This document shows positions 62,239-64,000 of a stretch of 64,000 nucleotides of DNA, piece by piece; positions within the stretch are counted from its first letter, which is position 1; every line of letters begins with the position of its first letter. Position numbers and translations under genes: made by a program. The DNA lies in assembly GCF_022539315.1 (NCBI RefSeq), contig NC_066328.1, positions 3,415,956 through 3,479,955 of the forward strand. Direction: 5' to 3'. The notes under the pieces were generated by a model that worked only from the letters and a program-made list of their open reading frames with translations, searched no databases and was not told the DNA's origin. The DNA is from Serinus canaria (Eukaryota > Chordata > Aves > Passeriformes > Fringillidae).

Positions 62239-63372
62239 TCTCTTGGTTTGGACAGACAGGTGTCTGCTAAGGAAGGCAGCAACCTCCCTTGAAATAGAAA
62301 GTATAAACCCCCTCCCTCTGAATTATTATAATTTTGAAATTAAGGGGCTCTCAGGCAAAGATGCAGGAGTAGGAATAACAGTTCTTTATTAGGAAAATTA
62401 AAAATACAAATGCAATAGTACAAACAACAACAAAAAAATACTGCTAAGTCAGACCATGCCCCGGCCCTCTGTGGTCAGGGGGGCTCAGGGTGGTGGCACA
62501 GTCCCATCCCAGGGGGGCTCAGGGTGGTGGCACAGTCCCATCCCAGGGGGGCTCAGGGTGGTGGCACAGTCCCATCCCAGGGGGGCTCAGGGTGGTGGCA
62601 CAGTCCCATCCCAGGGGGGCTCAGGGTGGTGGCACAGTCCCATCCCAGGGGGGCTCAGGGTGGTGGCACAGCCCCATCCCAGGGTGGTGGCACAGTCCCA
62701 TCCCAGGGGGGCTCAGGGTGGTGGCACAGTCCCATCCCAGGGGGGGCTCAGGGTGGTGGCACAGTCCCATCCCAGGGGGCTCAGGGTGGTGGCACAGTCC
62801 CATCCCAGGGGGCTCAGGGTGGTGGCACAGTCCCATTCCAGGGGGGCTCAGGGTGGTTGGCACAGTCCCATCCCAGGGGGGCTCAGGGTGGTGGCACAGT
62901 CCCATCCCAGGGGGCTCAGGCTGGTGGCACAGTCCCATCCCAGGGGGGCTCAGCCCTCCTGCAGTGCCAGCTGTGGCTCTGCTGGAGCAGGGATCCTGCA
63001 CAAGGGGGGAGTTTTCCTCTGGAGCTCCAGGGCTGCTGGAGATGGGCCTGCTCTCCCTCTGGGAATGCAGGGCAGCAGAAAGCTGCTCCTCTGGGAATGC
63101 AGTGGGCAAAGGCTGCTGGGCTGTTCCCAGGGCAGATTGGATCCAGGGAGGAATGCTTGGCTCCTCCCCTGGGCAGAGCATCTCCCCATGGGATGGTGGG
63201 ATTTGATCAGCCCTGCAGGGACACTCAGTGGCCATGGACAGCAGAGATCTCCTGGAGGGAGGATGGGCTGTGGGAGAGATAAAGAAAAGTGCCCAGTTAA
63301 CAGAAGATAAATGTCCCAGCTGTGAGAGATGGCAATAGAACACACCCCAGGCACATCTTGTAGCCCAGGACA
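62239..63372 (-). mobile_element. Solo LTR carrying an expanded internal minisatellite
   Basis: The left end reads TCTCTTGGTTTGGACAGACA (the first TG apparently mutated to TC) and the right end AGCCCAGGACA, roughly inverted. The flanks are TCCCC (62234-62238) and TCCCA (63373-63377), a 5-bp target duplication with one change. The order of blocks matches a songbird LTR I recall: GACAGGTGTCTGCTAAGGAA, AATTATTATAATTTTGAAAT, TTAAGGGGCTCTCAGGCAAA, GAATGCTTGGCTCCTCCCC, GGGCAGAGCATCTCCC, GAGAGATGGCAATAGAACAC. AATAAAG on the minus strand near 62378-62384 sets minus orientation. About 475 bp of its 1134 bp is the 34-bp array. No retroviral interior is present. Confidence 0.82.
62475..62950. repeat. 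34-bp minisatellite inside an LTR, 14 copies
   Basis: GGCTCAGGGTGGTGGCACAG, then TCCCATCCCAGGGG, repeated with single-base length changes in the G run (5, 6 or 7 G) and one short unit near 62675. Copies are almost identical, so the expansion is young. LTR sequence flanks it on both sides. Frames of 238-309 codons across it are repeat translations. Confidence 0.96.
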
Positions 63373-64000
63373 TCCCACAGCGTGTCCTGACTGCCCAAGT
63401 CTGCCTTGCAGCTGCCCAGATGTGCAATCTGGTGTCACTGTGGGGTGCAGGTGGGGGAGTCCTTAAGGTGCTGTGGGATTTGTCCCGTGCATTGGAGAGC
63501 AGCCCCTGGTGTTTGGGACATCCCTGTGGCTTCACCTCCCCAGGCCTCATGGGGTTCTTGGGCAGAGGGAAGGACAGGAGATCCCTGTCCCACAGCAGCC
63601 AGGCATTGTTAGCCTGGAGAAGGTGTCAGGAGAGTTGGGAAGAACCTCCCTGGCGTTCATTCCTTTTTCTGCTTTTCTGGCTCAGATTTCCACACCCTCT
63701 GTGTGTGTTTCCTGCACGTTCCAAGGTGGTTCATGTGCTCAAACTGTCTGTGCTTGCAGAGTGAAATCTGGAACATATTTTACACTAGCTAAAATTATAT
63801 TTAGCAGCGTAGTAGGATCCAAATCCTTGGAAGACTCAGTTTCATGTGCCGGCTTGGTTTTTAACACTGTAGTTATGCTGTGCTACAAAAATATTTCCAT
63901 CCTCCCCTTATTTTAGTGGAATTCTAAATGGAATCCAGGCAACTTGTCAACTGCAAAGCCAGGGTGGGGGGAAAAGACCAAACAAACCACAAGCTTAATC
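63373..64000. other. Noncoding sequence, no gene seen
   Basis: No exon, RNA gene or transposon recognised to the window end. AGCCTGGAGAAGG near 63612 is reminiscent of CR1 but is too short to call. Confidence 0.5.

Noticed and set aside
44862..62950. CRISPR-like array
   Set aside because: All tandem arrays here are head-to-tail without unique spacers, in a vertebrate genome.
62456..63550. Frames of 238-309 codons on both strands
   Set aside because: They lie across the 34-bp array within the LTR. The repeated Gly/Ser/Trp/His or Pro/Gly/Met/Cys/His pattern follows from the unit.
63603..63660. CR1-like AGCCTGGAGAAGG
   Set aside because: Only about 13 bases resemble CR1, with no other ordered blocks.

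Overview
This is vertebrate nuclear DNA, almost certainly from a passerine bird. Three features point to a bird: a CR1 LINE 3' end with the usual terminal ATTCTGTGAT motif (about 2962-3346), two older CR1 fragments, and many solo LTRs of types I recall from songbird genomes. I also see an endogenous retrovirus (ERV) primed by tRNA-Trp, the primer used by avian alpharetroviruses. The background is AT-rich and low in CpG, with scattered GC-rich minisatellites. Nothing prokaryotic is present.

I find no protein-coding exon, tRNA, rRNA or snRNA gene that I can defend. The longest open frames (about 100-500 codons) lie in minisatellites (36.3-37.7 kb, 60.0-61.0 kb, 62.5-62.95 kb), inside LTRs, or open on both strands at once (52.8-53.5 kb). 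I treat them as artefacts of composition. The window is best read as intergenic or intronic DNA.

Layout. 1-19.4 kb: mostly unique AT-rich sequence with CR1 fragments at 3 kb and 16.4 kb. 19.49-20.52 kb: a complete but very short LTR retrotransposon on the minus strand, with matching 272-bp LTRs, a tRNA-Trp primer-binding site (PBS), a polypurine tract and a 5-bp target duplication, but no coding capacity. 22-26.3 kb: two probable LTRs. 27.3 kb: an old CR1. 29.5-35.8 kb: four members of one LTR family in mixed orientation. 36.3-39.2 kb: three tandem arrays (units of 11, about 34 and 41 bp). 44.9-45.5 kb: a long ATCTAT microsatellite. 46.9-47.5 kb: a solo LTR with 9-bp terminal inverted repeats. 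49.7-50.3 kb: a 20-bp minisatellite. 52.3 and 56.2 kb: two related LTRs. 57.39 kb: a perfect interstitial telomeric (CCCTAA)6 tract. 58 kb: a GT-rich array. 60.0-61.0 kb: a 14-bp G-rich minisatellite of about 1 kb. 62.24-63.37 kb: a solo LTR whose interior has expanded into 14 copies of a 34-bp repeat.

The two observations most worth follow-up are the compact non-autonomous retroelement at 19.5-20.5 kb, whose leader holds a 37-bp tandem array that partly resembles its own primer-binding region, and the LTR at 62.2-63.4 kb that appears to have given rise to a minisatellite. The density of GC-rich tandem arrays plus a telomeric tract in the right half suggests a subtelomeric or otherwise recombination-rich setting; this is an inference.
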